Part shown: piece by piece, positions 7,641-7,902 of the stretch
Layout: each line of letters opens with the position of its first letter
Numbering within the stretch: the first letter of the stretch is position 1
Source: JAQUGA01 sp038210985
GTDB lineage: Bacteria > Bacteroidota > Bacteroidia > Bacteroidales > WCHB1-69
Assembly (NCBI GenBank): GCA_038210985.1
Contig: JBBQWB010000124.1
Coordinates: 1 to 7,902, forward strand
Reading direction: 5' to 3'
Length of the DNA: 7,902 nucleotides
Notes under the pieces: generated by a model
Databases searched by the model: none
Told to the model about the DNA's origin: nothing
The model's input: the letters and a program-made list of their open reading frames with translations, nothing else
Translations under genes and position numbers: made by a program

Positions 7641-7710
7641 TTTCTGGCAAGCACAAATTAAGAATCAGGAATAGTTTTCGGGTAAACGAATGGAATATAA
7701 ATTAAATTTA
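7641..7710 (+). repeat. ~70-bp direct repeat, copy A
   Basis: Aligned by hand without gaps to 7781-7850, this copy matches at about 60 of 70 positions. The longest identical run is AAATTAAGAATCAGGAATA (19 bases, at 7655-7673 versus 7795-7813). The copies start exactly 140 bp apart. Similarity stops after 7710. The repeat is not in a coding region and contains no obvious hairpin. Confidence 0.8.
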
Positions 7711-7780
7711 TACCGTAAGTTCAATTAGTAAATGCAACTTTTAGGAGTATTCTTGTATTCTTAATATCGCAACCCTTAGC

Positions 7781-7850
7781 TCTCTTGCAAGCATAAATTA
7801 AGAATCAGGAATATTTTTAGGGTAAACAATTGGGATATAAATTAATTATA
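7781..7850 (+). repeat. ~70-bp direct repeat, copy B
   Basis: This is the second copy of the repeat at 7641-7710, about 86% identical by hand alignment. The spacer between the copies (7711-7780) has no similarity to them that I can see. Two divergent copies at a fixed 140-bp offset suggest an old tandem duplication of a ~140-bp unit whose second half has decayed, or two insertions of one dispersed repeat. Function is unknown. Confidence 0.8.
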
Positions 7851-7890
7851 CTTAATTTTTAAAAAAATAATATTGAATTGAAAAAAGAGT

Positions 7891-7898
7891 TAATTTTG
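7891..7898 (+). promoter_or_regulatory. Candidate outward promoter at the right edge
   Basis: The plus strand reads TAATTTTG, matching TAnnTTTG, four bases before the window end. It is the only plus-strand match in this intergenic region. A TTG at 7873-7875 lies 15 bp upstream, shorter than the usual 17-23, so the -33 box is weak. If real, it drives a rightward gene just outside the window, divergent from ftsK. Confidence 0.4.
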
Positions 7899-7902
7899 CA
7901 CA

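Larger units (their letters stand above)
7511..7902. other. Intergenic region upstream of ftsK with repeats
   Basis: These 392 bp carry no open frame that looks coding on either strand. They contain the probable ftsK promoter (7537-7544), two ~70-bp direct repeats (7641-7710 and 7781-7850), a short 11-bp repeat, and a promoter-like match pointing right at the window edge. The region may separate ftsK from a divergent gene lying to the right. Confidence 0.7.

Noticed and set aside
7641..7850. CRISPR array
   Set aside because: There are only two divergent ~70-bp copies. Real CRISPR repeats are shorter, near-identical and more numerous, and no cas gene is present.

Overview
The window looks like chromosomal DNA from a low-GC member of the Bacteroidota (Bacteroidetes). 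The supporting signs are a strongly AT-rich sequence, the lack of convincing Shine-Dalgarno spacing before the starts, sequences matching the Bacteroidota -7 promoter consensus TAnnTTTG, and a TamA/BamA-family barrel protein made as a lipoprotein (TamL type), which is characteristic of the phylum. The order or genus cannot be fixed from the sequence alone.

All clear genes lie on the minus strand, so they read right to left. From the right edge, about 390 bp without a gene (7511-7902) holds a pair of ~70-bp imperfect direct repeats, a probable ftsK promoter and a possible outward-facing promoter at the very edge. Then come four tightly packed genes. They are an FtsK/SpoIIIE DNA translocase (4967-7510), a LolA-like periplasmic lipoprotein carrier (4266-4931), a TamL-type outer-membrane BamA/TamA-family lipoprotein (1926-4262), and a short Pif1/Dda/RecD-like SF1B helicase (486-1916). 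The gaps of 35, 3 and 9 bp suggest a single transcription unit. Next is a 426-bp AT-rich gap (60-485) holding a ~90-bp imperfect palindrome that resembles a degenerate MITE or REP-like element. At the left edge is the first 19 codons of another minus-strand gene, which encodes an apparent signal peptide.

The operon mixes chromosome handling with envelope construction. FtsK works at the division septum to clear and resolve chromosome termini. LolA carries lipoproteins across the periplasm. TamL is itself predicted to be a lipoprotein and an outer-membrane insertase, so it is a plausible LolA client. The helicase acts on DNA. No usual TamB partner is visible. I see no defence system, CRISPR array, RNA gene or intact transposon. 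The genes belong to known families, and the least explained parts of the window are the two intergenic repeat structures.
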